A stretch of 64,000 nt of DNA from JAGPUQ01 sp947084925 (GTDB lineage Bacteria; Pseudomonadota; Gammaproteobacteria; Pseudomonadales; Porticoccaceae): positions 1 through 64,000 of the forward strand of contig CAMTUJ010000026.1 of NCBI GenBank assembly GCA_947084925.1. Direction: 5' to 3'. How positions within the stretch are numbered: position 1 is the first letter of the stretch; each line of letters begins with the position of its first letter. The translations under genes and the position numbers were made by a program. Positions 33,649-42,976 of this stretch are shown here, piece after piece. Under the pieces are notes generated by a model. It made no database searches. It had not been told where the DNA came from and saw only the letters and a program-made list of their open reading frames with translations.

Positions 33649-33999
33649 TCAACCCAGGCGGCTGCGAAACATGAAAAATACCGCGCCGACCAGACAGAGT
33701 CCCGCCCACAGGTAATCGAGCTTCAGCGGTTCCTTCAGATACAGCAGCGCGAACGGCACGAACAGGCTCAGGGTGATGACTTCCTGAATGATCTTCAGCT
33801 CGCCAACACTGAGCACGGTGTAGCCGATGCGGTTGGCGGGCACCTGGAACAGGTATTCGAACAGCGCGATGCCCCAGCTGGCCAGCGCGGCGACCAGCCA
33901 GGGTTTGTGGTTGAGTTCGCGCAGGTGGGCATACCAGGCGAAGGTCATGAACACATTGCTGCACAGCAGCAATGTGATGGAGGCGATTACCGGCGGCAT
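33649..33999 (-). CDS. DMT/DUF486 family small membrane protein
   Basis: A 116-residue integral membrane protein of the DUF486 family with four hydrophobic segments: ASITLLLCSNVFMTFAWYA, VAALASWGIALFEYLF, IIQEVITLSLFVPFALLYL and YLWAGLCLVGAVFFMF. The conserved start MPPVIASITLLLCSN and the QVPANRIGY loop are typical. Transport function has been suggested for relatives of the drug/metabolite transporter superfamily, but none is established. It lies between the P450 operon and a beta-propeller gene on the same strand. Confidence 0.85.
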   Translation of the reverse strand: MPPVIASITLLLCSNVFMTFAWYAHLRELNHKPWLVAALASWGIALFEYLFQVPANRIGYTVLSVGELKIIQEVITLSLFVPFALLYLKEPLKLDYLWAGLCLVGAVFFMFRSRLG

Positions 34000-34043
34000 G
34001 CGCAACTCCACACGACGCGTGCGGCATCGACGCGCATGCGCTG

Positions 34044-35615
34044 TCAGGCCAGTGTGAGGCGCAGGACGCTGCCCTCGCCATCGGCGGCGATCAGCAGACC
34101 GCCCCGCTGGTCCACACAGAGGCCCCCGGCAAAGTCGAGCGGGCAGCTCGCGCCCACCGGCAGGTTTTCGGCGATGACGGTGGCGCCGGCGTCGCCATCG
34201 AGACCGATGGCGTGGAGTGCGCGCCGGCCCCGGTCGAGCACATGGAGCCAGCCGTTCAGGCACGCCATCCCGCGTGGATCGCGGAGGCCGCCGATCAGCG
34301 TGGTGGCGGCGCCGTCGCGGATGCGTATGACCCGTCCGGCGCCGGTTTCCGACACATGGAGTTCGCCGTTGGCGAGGAGCACGTCCGTGGGTTGGTTCAA
34401 CCCGGATATCAGCGGCGTGACCGCGCCGTCCGCCGCGATGTGCAGCACGGCGCCGTCGGTGGCGCGCACGGTGTAGATCACGCCCTCGGCACCCGCGCAG
34501 AGTCCCTTGAGTTCACCCAGTTTTTCCGCCTGCGCGCGCGCCTTGCCGGTACCGATGTCGTAGCGCAGCACGTCGCCGCGGGCGGTGGTCATCAGGATCT
34601 CGCCGGGCCGTCCCGCGGCCACGGCGCGTACAAAACGCGGTGCCGATTTGTCGAGCGGGCTGCCGATACGGCTGATCTGTCCGGTGGCGGACAGTGCGGC
34701 CAGACTCAAGCCATCCACCACCAGCGCGACGCCGGAGGGGTCACAGGCGATGCCCCAGGGCCCCACCCAGCCGGGCTCGACCAGCACGCGCTCGCGATTG
34801 CTGCCATCGGTGGCGACTTCCGCCACGCCGCCATCCACATAGTGGGAGAGGAAAAGCTTACCCGCGCCGTCGATGGCGAGGTTGTCGATACCGGGGCGCA
34901 CCCGCGCGATCACCTGCCAGCGGCCGGTGACGGTGTCGATCTTTGCCACTTCGCCGTTGCCGGCCTGGGGCGAGAGCAGTTCTCCCGCCGGGGTGAACTT
35001 GCAGGCGGTGGGAAACGCCAATCCGTCGGCGACTTTTTCCAACCTGCCCGTCTCGGGGTCGGCGCGCCAGATCTCCCCGCGCGGCACCAGCGGGAAATAC
35101 AGCTTGCCGTCCGGCCCGCCGGCGAGTGCGTTGGGACCGTCGAGATCATCGGCAATCAGCCGGGGCGGGCGGCTGCCATCGGGATAAAGCTCGAACAGGC
35201 GGCCGCCGGGACGGTGTTCGTCGATGAAGAGGCGATTTCTGAATACCGTGACGCCGTTGGCGCTGGGCAAAGCGTCAGCCACGATATCGATGCGGCCATC
35301 GGGCCGGCGCCGGCTGACCCGGGCGCTCATGACTTCCGTGGCGTAGAGGTTGCCGTCCGCATCGAACGCCACATCATCGGGGCCGGTAATGGCGCGTCCG
35401 TTGGGTGCGATGTGATCCAGCGCCCCCGTCGCGGTGTCAATGGCGGTCACCTGGCTGCCCATCGCCTGGGCGACATAGAGCCGGCCATCCGGGCCGAACT
35501 GCATGCCGTTGGCGCCGAACAGGGCGCTCGCTGGCGTCACGCGCTCGGCGCGCCATCCCGGACAGAGTTTGATGGCGTTGCCCGCGGCGCCGTGCAGGGC
35601 GAGAAATCGATTCAT
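34044..35615 (-). CDS. Beta-propeller protein, SMP-30/NHL-repeat type
   Basis: A 523-residue protein made of repeated blades with the pattern GPDGRLYVAQ, FDADGNLYATEV, GGPDGKLYFPL, IDGAGKLFLSHY and CDPSGVALVVDG. This is the fold of SMP-30/gluconolactonase and NHL proteins. No signal peptide is apparent at MNRFLALHGAAGN. It could be a lactonase or a scaffold; catalytic metal ligands of a lactonase could not be confirmed by eye. A related but distinct propeller at 58734 carries a lipoprotein signal. It is the upstream neighbour of the DUF486 gene on the same strand. Confidence 0.82.
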   Translation of the reverse strand: MNRFLALHGAAGNAIKLCPGWRAERVTPASALFGANGMQFGPDGRLYVAQAMGSQVTAIDTATGALDHIAPNGRAITGPDDVAFDADGNLYATEVMSARVSRRRPDGRIDIVADALPSANGVTVFRNRLFIDEHRPGGRLFELYPDGSRPPRLIADDLDGPNALAGGPDGKLYFPLVPRGEIWRADPETGRLEKVADGLAFPTACKFTPAGELLSPQAGNGEVAKIDTVTGRWQVIARVRPGIDNLAIDGAGKLFLSHYVDGGVAEVATDGSNRERVLVEPGWVGPWGIACDPSGVALVVDGLSLAALSATGQISRIGSPLDKSAPRFVRAVAAGRPGEILMTTARGDVLRYDIGTGKARAQAEKLGELKGLCAGAEGVIYTVRATDGAVLHIAADGAVTPLISGLNQPTDVLLANGELHVSETGAGRVIRIRDGAATTLIGGLRDPRGMACLNGWLHVLDRGRRALHAIGLDGDAGATVIAENLPVGASCPLDFAGGLCVDQRGGLLIAADGEGSVLRLTLA

Positions 35616-35707
35616 GGGGACTCCCGGTCAGATAGTGGATGCCGGGATTGTCACGCCGGCCGGGAGTGGCGGCAACAGGGGGTATTTGCGGGGCCAGATG
35701 CTGGCAT

Positions 35708-35742
35708 AAAAAAACCGCCGTCGCCCCGGGGACGACGGCGGT
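35708..35742 (-). terminator. Rho-independent terminator of the amidohydrolase gene
   Basis: Reading the minus strand, a 10-bp perfect stem (35733-35742 with 35714-35723) closes on a 9-base loop and leads into seven T residues (35708-35714 as A on the plus strand). It lies 15 bases past the stop of the gene at 35757 and separates it from the beta-propeller gene. Confidence 0.9.
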
Positions 35743-35756
35743 GTTGTCAACGAAGG

Positions 35757-36878
35757 TTACTGAACCTGGATGGGCAGGTTGAACAACTTTTTGACATTGT
35801 CGTGCAGGATGGCGTTTTTCTGTGTTTCGCTCAGATGCACCATCTGTTCCTTGAGAATCGCCTGGGAATTGGGCCAGGTGGCATCCGTGTGCGGATAGTC
35901 GTTGGCCCAGATCAGGCAGCCGGCGTCGACGATGTTCTGGTTCAGGTACGCCGTGGCATCGTCCTGGAACGTGAAGGACACGTTTCGGGTGATGTACTCG
36001 CTCGGCATCTTTTTGAGCGTGGACTCGGCGATCGCGCCCAGGCGCTTGATGGCGTGGTCGGCGCGGTAGGCGTAGTGCGGGATCCAGCCGGCATCGGCTT
36101 CCGCGATCACCATCTTGAGATTGGGGTGGCGGTCGAAGTTGCCGCCGAACAGGAACACGCCGAGCACGTCCTGAACACTGCGCATGATGTTCATGAAGCC
36201 GTTGGCCAGGGCGCCGCGCTTGGGTGCCAGCGCCTCCTTCACGCTGTTGTCGTCGGAGGTCAGGATGTGGAAGCAGACCGGCAGGTCGAGGTCGGTCGCG
36301 CACTCCCACAGGGCGTCGTAATCGGGATGATCGTAGTCTTTGTGCTGCGGGCGGCCCGGCATCATCATGCCGACCATGCCCATTTCCTTCGCTTTGCGGA
36401 AATCCTTGATCGTCTCGTCCACGCTTTCGGCCGCGGTTTGAGCCAGTCCGAACAAGCGGTTGGGCGCGCCGCCACAGAAGGTTTCGAGCCAGCGGTTGTA
36501 GGCGCGCATGCAGGCTGACTTGTAGGCGAAGTCCTTGTGGGTACAGAGCACCATGCCGATCGAGGCGTAGATGATCTCGGCACATACGCCGTCGCGATCC
36601 TGGGCTTCGGTGCGGAATTTGGGATCCCAGGCCGCCTTGGGGAGATCCTCGAACTTGCTGAAGCGGTATTTGGCGAGCTCGTTGGCCGGAACACCGGCGG
36701 CACCCAGGAGGGCGACCGGGATGGCGTCATCAACGCCAAGGATGTGGAAAATGTGTCCGCCACCGGGCGCGTCCACAATCCGGGGAGCCTGATCCCGGTA
36801 CTTGGGCTCGATGAAGTCGATGTAACAGTTTGGCGGCTCGACAATGTGCGAATCCGCTGAAATCGCCGGTTTGATCAT
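35757..36878 (-). CDS. Amidohydrolase family protein
   Basis: A 373-residue TIM-barrel protein of the amidohydrolase_2 family (ACMSD-like). The metal-site start ISADSHIVEPP is present, then VCAEIIYASIGMVL, the DYDALWECATDLDLPVCFHI segment with a likely His ligand, and IWANDYPHTDATWPNS with the conserved Asp and His. Relatives decarboxylate or hydrolyse ring-derived compounds. The nearby P450, propeller and hydrolase genes suggest catabolism, but the substrate is unknown. It is transcribed away from kup, and its transcript ends in a strong terminator. Confidence 0.9.
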   Translation of the reverse strand: MIKPAISADSHIVEPPNCYIDFIEPKYRDQAPRIVDAPGGGHIFHILGVDDAIPVALLGAAGVPANELAKYRFSKFEDLPKAAWDPKFRTEAQDRDGVCAEIIYASIGMVLCTHKDFAYKSACMRAYNRWLETFCGGAPNRLFGLAQTAAESVDETIKDFRKAKEMGMVGMMMPGRPQHKDYDHPDYDALWECATDLDLPVCFHILTSDDNSVKEALAPKRGALANGFMNIMRSVQDVLGVFLFGGNFDRHPNLKMVIAEADAGWIPHYAYRADHAIKRLGAIAESTLKKMPSEYITRNVSFTFQDDATAYLNQNIVDAGCLIWANDYPHTDATWPNSQAILKEQMVHLSETQKNAILHDNVKKLFNLPIQVQ

Positions 36879-37216
36879 GGATGTTGCCTCCAGGGAGTAT
36901 GGATAATTGTTTTGGACCGGGCTGAGCCGGGGCGCTCCCGGCCGGCGTCAGTACTCCATAGTGTTACCCGATAGTCAACATTGATACCTATGCGTATAGT
37001 GTGGTCTCGGTGGCTCGTCGGTCAGCTTGCGTCGCGGCAGGGCCATGGACTTGTTGTTCTCGCGGCGTCCGCCGTGCGAGACGCCGCGAGCGCGAGCGGC
37101 TCAAGTGGTTCTTATAGGGTTACGATCCGATCGTAATCCCTTAGAATCGCGGGCCTGCGTCCGTTCGCCCCCCGTGACAGGGGAGGCGAGATCGACACCG
37201 TCCCTCTGCCGTCGAG
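36879..37216. other. Divergent intergenic region between amidohydrolase and kup genes
   Basis: About 340 bases. It contains AT-richer patches around 36980-37010 (ACCTATGCGTATAGTGTG) that may hold the amidohydrolase promoter, a GC-rich middle with CGCCGCGAGCGCGAGCGG, and the palindrome at 37120-37136 before kup. A TAGAAT hexamer at 37142-37147 could be a -10 box. No gene with coding character was identified on either strand. Confidence 0.45.
37120..37136. promoter_or_regulatory. Palindrome upstream of kup
   Basis: TTACGAT and its complement ATCGTAA flank a CCG centre at 37120-37136. The site is about 80 bases before the kup start, immediately before a possible -10 hexamer TAGAAT at 37142. The position suits an operator or activator site; no regulator is identified. 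Confidence 0.4.
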
Positions 37217-39115
37217 ATGTCCGTGAATTCACCCCAGAATGCGCACGCCGTGACCGAAAAAAAAACCTTGCCCCTCGCCTTCGCGGCCATCGGTGTGGTG
37301 TATGGCGATATCGGTACCAGCCCCCTGTACACATTGCGGGAGGTATTCGCCGGGTCTCATCCGCTTCCCCTGACGCCCGGCAATCTGCTCGGGATACTTT
37401 CGCTGGTGTTCTGGGCGCTGTTCATCGTCATTACCCTCAAGTATGTCAGCTTCATTATGCGTGCCGACAACCGCGGCGAGGGCGGCATCATGGCGCTGAT
37501 TGCGCTGACCCTGCGCGCGGTAAAGCGCCACGAGCGACTGCGCTGGGTGCTGATGTCGCTCGGTCTGTTCGGGGCGGCGCTGTTCTTCGGCGATGTCGTG
37601 ATCACCCCGGCCATTTCCGTACTGAGTGCCGTGGAGGGGTTGAAGGTCGCGGCGCCGGCACTGGGATCCTATGTGGTGCCCCTTACCCTGGTGGTGCTCG
37701 TCGTGCTGTTCATGGTCCAGGTGCGGGGAACGGCCAGCATGGGGGCGTTGTTCGGCCCGATCATGTGCCTGTGGTTCCTGGTGCTCGCCGTCCTGGGGCT
37801 GATCAGTATCCTGGCGGAACCCTCGGTGCTGCGGGCGGTGAGCCCGATGTATGCGGTCCGATTTTTTATCGACCATCACTGGTACGGTGTCCTGGCCCTC
37901 GGGGCAGTGGTGTTGGCCGTGACCGGTGGCGAAGCCTTGTATGCCGACATGGGACATTTCGGCCGGCGACCCATCCGGCTCGCGTGGCTCTGGTTTGTAT
38001 GGCCAGCCCTGCTGCTCAATTATTTCGGCCAGGGCGCGCTGTTGCTGCGCGATCCCAGCGCCACGCAGAACCCCTTCTACCTGCTGGCGCCGTCCTGGGG
38101 TCTGTATCCGCTGGTGCTGCTCGCTACCGCAGCGACGGTTATCGCCTCCCAGGCTGTCATATCAGGGGCGTTTTCCGTGACCCGACAAGCGATGCAACTG
38201 GGCTACTGCCCGCGTCTGACGGTGGTTCATACCTCGGCGCGTGAGATCGGACAAATCTATATTCCGCTGGTCAACTGGGGATTGCTGGCGGGGGTGGTAT
38301 TGCTGGTCCTGGCGTTTCGGTCATCCTCGCATCTGGCGGCGGCTTACGGTATTGCGGTCACCGGCACCATGGCCATCGATACGATACTCGCCGCGGTGGT
38401 GGCGGCAACCCTGTGGTCCTGGGGCCGATTCGCGGCAATCGCCTGCGCCGTCGCCTTTCTGGTGGTGGATCTGGCGTTCTTTGGCGCCAATGTCGTCAAG
38501 CTGTTCCACGGCGGCTGGGTTACGGTGGTGATCGCCGTCACGGTGTTCACACTGTTTTCCACCTGGAAACGGGGCCGGGAGCTCCTGCTGCAACGCCTGG
38601 GACGGGGCGCGATCGACCTGGACTCCTTCCTTGCCGGGATCGCGGCGCACCCGCTGCACCGGGTGCCGGGTACAGCGGTGTTCATGACCGCGAGCCTCGA
38701 GGGCGTGCCCCACGCGTTGCTCCACAATCTGATTCACAACAAGGTGCTGCACGAGCGGGTGGTGCTGCTCACCGTGACCAACGAAGACGTGCCCAACGTT
38801 CCCGCGGAAGAACGCGTTGCGATTGAACCTCTGGCGGAGAATTTTTATCGGCTGTTGCTGCGCTACGGCTTCAAGGATGAACCCGATGTGCCTGCGGCGC
38901 TGGAGGCCTGTAGCGCCTTCGGGATCGAGTTCCGCATGATGGAGACCTCGTTCTTCTTCAGCCGCGAGACGCTGATTTCCACCAAGGTGCCGGGCATGGC
39001 GCAATGGCGCGAAAAACTGTTCATCGGCATGGCACGCAATGCCGCGGGCGCCATGACCTTCTTTCGGATTCCCACCAATCGGGTGGTGGAGCTGGGCAGT
39101 CAGGTCGAACTCTGA
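37217..39115 (+). CDS. kup: Low-affinity potassium transporter Kup
   Basis: A 632-residue KUP/HAK potassium uptake protein. The signature LAFAAIGVVYGDIGTSPLYTL lies near the N-terminus, followed by about 12 membrane segments, for instance WVLMSLGLFGAALFFGDVVITP, and a cytoplasmic C-terminal domain from about residue 450 containing RVPGTAVFMTASLEGVPHALLHN. The end FFRIPTNRVVELGSQVEL is typical. It carries K+ with H+ symport in the inner membrane. It is monocistronic and has a palindrome in its upstream region. Confidence 0.97.
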   Translation: MSVNSPQNAHAVTEKKTLPLAFAAIGVVYGDIGTSPLYTLREVFAGSHPLPLTPGNLLGILSLVFWALFIVITLKYVSFIMRADNRGEGGIMALIALTLRAVKRHERLRWVLMSLGLFGAALFFGDVVITPAISVLSAVEGLKVAAPALGSYVVPLTLVVLVVLFMVQVRGTASMGALFGPIMCLWFLVLAVLGLISILAEPSVLRAVSPMYAVRFFIDHHWYGVLALGAVVLAVTGGEALYADMGHFGRRPIRLAWLWFVWPALLLNYFGQGALLLRDPSATQNPFYLLAPSWGLYPLVLLATAATVIASQAVISGAFSVTRQAMQLGYCPRLTVVHTSAREIGQIYIPLVNWGLLAGVVLLVLAFRSSSHLAAAYGIAVTGTMAIDTILAAVVAATLWSWGRFAAIACAVAFLVVDLAFFGANVVKLFHGGWVTVVIAVTVFTLFSTWKRGRELLLQRLGRGAIDLDSFLAGIAAHPLHRVPGTAVFMTASLEGVPHALLHNLIHNKVLHERVVLLTVTNEDVPNVPAEERVAIEPLAENFYRLLLRYGFKDEPDVPAALEACSAFGIEFRMMETSFFFSRETLISTKVPGMAQWREKLFIGMARNAAGAMTFFRIPTNRVVELGSQVEL

Positions 39116-39171
39116 ACCGTCTCGCCTGCTGCCGGCCGCCAGTCGACGGACCCTGACCTTGCTGTCCGGAC

Positions 39172-40809
39172 ATGCTGCGACTCACTGAACTCAAGTTGCC
39201 GCTGGATCACACCGCCGCCGAGCTGCGCGCGGCGGTTCTGAGCCGGCTCGGCATCGCCGCCGCTGAACTGCGTTCCTGCACGCTGTTTCGGCGCGGTCAC
39301 GACGCCCGCAGGCGCGGCCATATCCAGCTGGTGTACACGCTCGATATCGAGACGACTTGCGACGCCGCGCTGCTGGAAAAATTTGCCCGCGATCCCCACG
39401 TCGGCCGCGCGCCGGATACAACCTACCGGCCCGTTGCCCTGGCGCCGTCCGGGCTGGAGGAACGCCCGGTGGTGATCGGTTTCGGTCCCTGCGGTCTGTT
39501 CGCGGCGCTGATTCTGGCGGAGTCCGGCTTTCGGCCCATCGTGCTGGAGCGCGGCAAGGCGGTGCGCGAGCGCACCCGGGATACCTGGGGCTTGTGGCGC
39601 GAGCGCGCGCTGGATCCGGAATCCAATGTGCAGTTCGGCGAAGGTGGCGCCGGCACTTTTTCGGACGGCAAGCTCTACAGCCAGATCAAGGATCCGCGCC
39701 ATCTCGGCCGCAAGGTGCTGACCGAGTTCGTCGCCGCCGGCGCGCCGGAGGAAATCCGCTATGTGAGCAAGCCGCATATCGGTACCTTCCGGCTGGTGAC
39801 GGTGGTGCAGGCGATGCGTGAAAAAATCATCGCCCTGGGCGGCGAAGTCCGCTTCCGGCAGCAGGTGACCGATCTGCTGGTGGAGAATCGCCAGGTCACC
39901 GGGGTGCAGCTCGCGGACGGCGCGCGTATCGCCACCCGGCACGTCGTGCTGGCGGTCGGCCACAGTGCCCGCGATACCTTCCGCATGTTGCATGCGCGTG
40001 GCGTCCACATGGAACCGAAACCCTTTTCCATCGGCCTGCGGGTCGAACATCCCCAAGCGATCATCGACCGTGCGCGCTTCGGAGCCCAGGCCGGTCATCC
40101 GCTGCTCGGCGCCGCCGACTACAAGCTCGTGCACCACGCAAAAAACGGCCGTTCGGTCTACAGCTTCTGCATGTGTCCGGGCGGCACCGTGGTTGCCGCC
40201 ACCAGCGCGCCGGGGCGCGTGGTCACCAACGGCATGAGCCAGTATTCGCGCAACGAGCGCAACGCCAACGCCGCCATCGTGGTCGGCATCACGCCGGCGG
40301 ATTTTCCCTCCGGGGATCCGCTCGCGGGCATCGCGTTGCAGGATGATCTGGAAGCGCGCGCCTTTGTGCTGGGCGGCGCCAACTACGACGCCCCCGCGCA
40401 ACTGGTCGGTGACTTTCTCGCCAACCGCGCCTCAACACAGCTCGGTGAAGTGATCCCCTCGTACCAGCCCGGCGTCCACCTCACCAACCTTTGCGGTTTG
40501 CTGCCGGATTACGCCACCGAGGCGATCCGCGAAGCGATGCCGGCATTTGCGCGCCAGATTCCCGGCTTCGCCGCGGCGGACGCCGTCTTTACCGCGGTGG
40601 AAACCCGCACTTCGTCGCCGCTGCGGATCCGCCGCGAGCGCGACACCTGGGAAAGCATCAACACCCGGGGCCTGTACCCGGCGGGCGAGGGCGCTGGCTA
40701 CGCCGGCGGAATTTACTCGGCGGCCATCGACGGCATCGAGATCGCCGAAGCCGTGGCCCGCAGTCTGATCGCCGCGCACGCCCGGCACTCCGGCCGGAAG
40801 GACGTGTGA
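39172..40809 (+). CDS. FAD-dependent oxidoreductase, COG2509-like
   Basis: A 545-residue flavoprotein. An N-terminal domain of about 95 residues (VVLRLTEL-like start, then ELRSCTLFRRGHDARRRG) precedes the FAD fold VVIGFGPCGLFAALILAE near residue 100. The internal FGEGGAGTFSDGKLYSQIKD and C-terminal GEGAGYAGGIYSAAIDGI segments are characteristic of the uncharacterised FAD-dependent dehydrogenase group. The stop overlaps the GTG start of the next flavoprotein by four bases, implying coupled expression. The substrate is unknown. Confidence 0.9.
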   Translation: MLRLTELKLPLDHTAAELRAAVLSRLGIAAAELRSCTLFRRGHDARRRGHIQLVYTLDIETTCDAALLEKFARDPHVGRAPDTTYRPVALAPSGLEERPVVIGFGPCGLFAALILAESGFRPIVLERGKAVRERTRDTWGLWRERALDPESNVQFGEGGAGTFSDGKLYSQIKDPRHLGRKVLTEFVAAGAPEEIRYVSKPHIGTFRLVTVVQAMREKIIALGGEVRFRQQVTDLLVENRQVTGVQLADGARIATRHVVLAVGHSARDTFRMLHARGVHMEPKPFSIGLRVEHPQAIIDRARFGAQAGHPLLGAADYKLVHHAKNGRSVYSFCMCPGGTVVAATSAPGRVVTNGMSQYSRNERNANAAIVVGITPADFPSGDPLAGIALQDDLEARAFVLGGANYDAPAQLVGDFLANRASTQLGEVIPSYQPGVHLTNLCGLLPDYATEAIREAMPAFARQIPGFAAADAVFTAVETRTSSPLRIRRERDTWESINTRGLYPAGEGAGYAGGIYSAAIDGIEIAEAVARSLIAAHARHSGRKDV

Positions 40810-42005
40810 GCGGTTCTAACGCAAACGCCAGCCACTTTGATGTGGTGATTATCGGGGGCGGGGGGGCCGGACTCCTGTGCGCCCTCACCGCCGGCGGGCG
40901 CGGTCGTCGCGTACTGGTGATCGAACACAGCAACCGCATCGGCAAGAAGATCCTGATGTCCGGCGGCGGCCGCTGCAATTTCACCAACCTGCACACCACG
41001 CCCGCCAACTTTCTGTCCGGCAATCCGCATTTCTGCAAGTCGGCGCTGGCCCGCTACGGACCCCGGGACTTCATCGCGCTGGTGGAGAAGCACCGCATCC
41101 GTTATCACGAAAAGGAACTCGGGCAACTGTTCTGCGACGAATCGGCCAGTGACATCGTCGAGATGTTGCGCGCCGAATGCGCGCAGGCGGGCGTGCGCAT
41201 CGCGGTGAAATGCACGGTCGGGGACATCGCGAAGTTGGATGCCGGCTTTGCCCTCGCTACGTCCACGGGGCCCGTCACCGCCGCCGCGCTGGTGATCGCC
41301 ACCGGCGGTCTGTCTATCCCGACCCTGGGCGCCACCGGTTTTGGTTACCGGGTTGCCCGGCACTTCGGTCACGATCTGCGTCCGACGCGCGCCGCGCTGG
41401 TGCCGTTCACCCTGGGCGGCGTCGAGCGGGAACGCTGCGCGGCACTCAGCGGTGTCTCTCTGCCGGTCAGCGTCCGCTGTCACGGCGCTGAATTCACCGG
41501 GGCCATGCTGTTCACCCATCGCGGCGTCAGCGGTCCGGCGCTGTTGCAGATTTCGTCGTACTGGGCGCCGGGGGAGGTGCTCGACGTCGACCTGTTGCCC
41601 GGGATCGACGCGCGCGACTGGCTGCAAGCGTGCCGGCGCGAGCGGCCCGATGCGAGCCTGCGCACGGTGCTCGCGACCGTGCTGCCGAAGCGCTTTGCGC
41701 AGGACTTGTGCGTGCATGAGTTGGCGAGCCGGCCGCTCAAGCAACACAGCCCGCCGGAGCTCGCCGCCGTTGCCGAGCTGCTGGCGCACTGGCCGCTGCG
41801 ACCCGCGGGCACCGAGGGCTATCGCACGGCGGAGGTCACGCTGGGTGGCGTCGATACAAACGGGTTGTCTTCCGCGACCATGGCGTCGAAGATCGTGCCG
41901 GGCCTGTATTTCATTGGCGAAGTGGTGGATGTCTCCGGCCAGCTCGGCGGCTTCAATTTTCAGTGGGCCTGGGCGTCCGGCCATGCCGCCGGCCTCGCCG
42001 TCTGA
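40806..42005 (+). CDS. NAD(P)/FAD-dependent oxidoreductase, HI0933/BaiN type
   Basis: A 399-residue flavoprotein with a GTG start at 40806 that overlaps the preceding stop (GTGA). Family marks are VVIIGGGGAGLLCALTAG, GKKILMSGGGRCNFTNL, VIATGGLSIPTLGATGFGYRVA and the C-terminal GGFNFQWAWASGHAAG. Relatives include the bile-acid dehydratase-like flavoproteins and the widely conserved YhiN group; the cellular role is unsettled. It is followed 52 bases later by arfB, which may be on the same transcript. Confidence 0.92.
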   Translation: MSGSNANASHFDVVIIGGGGAGLLCALTAGGRGRRVLVIEHSNRIGKKILMSGGGRCNFTNLHTTPANFLSGNPHFCKSALARYGPRDFIALVEKHRIRYHEKELGQLFCDESASDIVEMLRAECAQAGVRIAVKCTVGDIAKLDAGFALATSTGPVTAAALVIATGGLSIPTLGATGFGYRVARHFGHDLRPTRAALVPFTLGGVERERCAALSGVSLPVSVRCHGAEFTGAMLFTHRGVSGPALLQISSYWAPGEVLDVDLLPGIDARDWLQACRRERPDASLRTVLATVLPKRFAQDLCVHELASRPLKQHSPPELAAVAELLAHWPLRPAGTEGYRTAEVTLGGVDTNGLSSATMASKIVPGLYFIGEVVDVSGQLGGFNFQWAWASGHAAGLAV

Positions 42006-42057
42006 ACACTCCGCCGCCATTCGCCGCCGCCATGCGCCGCCAAGCAGGAACCGACAG

Positions 42058-42474
42058 ATGCTGGAAATATCGAACACGATCGTCATTCCCGACAGCGAGA
42101 TCGAGCTGCACGCGATCCGCGCCCAGGGCGCCGGCGGTCAGAACGTCAACAAGGTCTCGACCGCGGTCCACCTGCGCTTCGACATCGCCGCGTCGTCGCT
42201 GCCGGACGAATACAAGTCGCGACTGCTGGTGTGGCGCGACGCGCGCATCACCGACGACGGCGTGATCGTCATCAAGGCGCAGTCGTTCAACAGTCAGCCG
42301 AAGAATCGCGCCGACGCCCTGGCACGTCTGGCCGACATCATCCGCGCCGCCATGGTGGTGCCGAAAAAGCGCCGGCCCACCAAACCCACGCAAGGTTCAC
42401 AGGCCCGGCGCATGGACAGCAAAACCAAGCGCGGCACCGCGAAAGCACTGCGCGGGAAAGTCAGCGACGATTGA
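42058..42474 (+). CDS. arfB: Alternative ribosome-rescue factor, peptidyl-tRNA hydrolase ArfB
   Basis: A 138-residue release-factor-like protein (also called YaeJ or ICT1-type) that frees ribosomes stalled without a stop codon. The catalytic GGQ is in GAGGQNVNKVSTAVHLRF near residue 28, and the basic tail (KKRRPTKPTQGSQARRMDSK) is the part that enters the empty mRNA channel. The length matches the E. coli protein of about 140. It starts at ATG 42058, 52 bases after the flavoprotein stop. Confidence 0.96.
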   Translation: MLEISNTIVIPDSEIELHAIRAQGAGGQNVNKVSTAVHLRFDIAASSLPDEYKSRLLVWRDARITDDGVIVIKAQSFNSQPKNRADALARLADIIRAAMVVPKKRRPTKPTQGSQARRMDSKTKRGTAKALRGKVSDD

Positions 42475-42544
42475 CCCCGGGGCGCACGTCGGACGCGGGG
42501 CGACCTTGGGATACACTGGATAAAAATCATCGGAGGTAACCCCC

Positions 42545-42949
42545 ATGCTCAAGGTCACGCGTATCAATCACAGTGCCATCGGCACCCGCGCCGAACTCGA
42601 CGCGATGCGGCACTTCTATGTCGATGTGCTCGGCGTCAACACCGTGGAACGGGATATCCCTGCCAGGCTGGCCGACAAGATTCCCGGTTTCTGGATGCAG
42701 TTTCCCAACGGCCAAGTCCACGTCATTCAGTCCGACCCTGCCACCGGCGCCAACGCCATTCCCGGCATGGCCTGCCACCATGCCAATCCCATGGGTCCGC
42801 ACACGGCATTTTTCGTGGCGGACATCGAAGCCGCCGCACAACATCTGGAAGCCAATCGGATTCCGTTCGACCGTTTCGACCGCTTCATCTTCACCAGCGA
42901 TCCGGCCGGCAACACGGTGGAATTTCAGCAGGATCCAGACTGCGGCTGA
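42545..42949 (+). CDS. VOC family protein (glyoxalase/dioxygenase fold)
   Basis: A 134-residue protein with paired beta-alpha-beta-beta-beta modules of the vicinal oxygen chelate fold. The first strand carries the His in RINHSAIGTR, and the last strand the likely Glu in GNTVEFQQDP; DAMRHFYVDVLGVNTVERD is the typical loop. Metal binding is likely but the reaction cannot be told (dioxygenase, isomerase or resistance protein). It is preceded by a GGAGG ribosome site and followed by the dehydrogenase gene at 42977 in the same orientation. Confidence 0.9.
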   Translation: MLKVTRINHSAIGTRAELDAMRHFYVDVLGVNTVERDIPARLADKIPGFWMQFPNGQVHVIQSDPATGANAIPGMACHHANPMGPHTAFFVADIEAAAQHLEANRIPFDRFDRFIFTSDPAGNTVEFQQDPDCG

Positions 42950-42976
42950 GCATCACCCAATAAAAAAGGGAACAGC

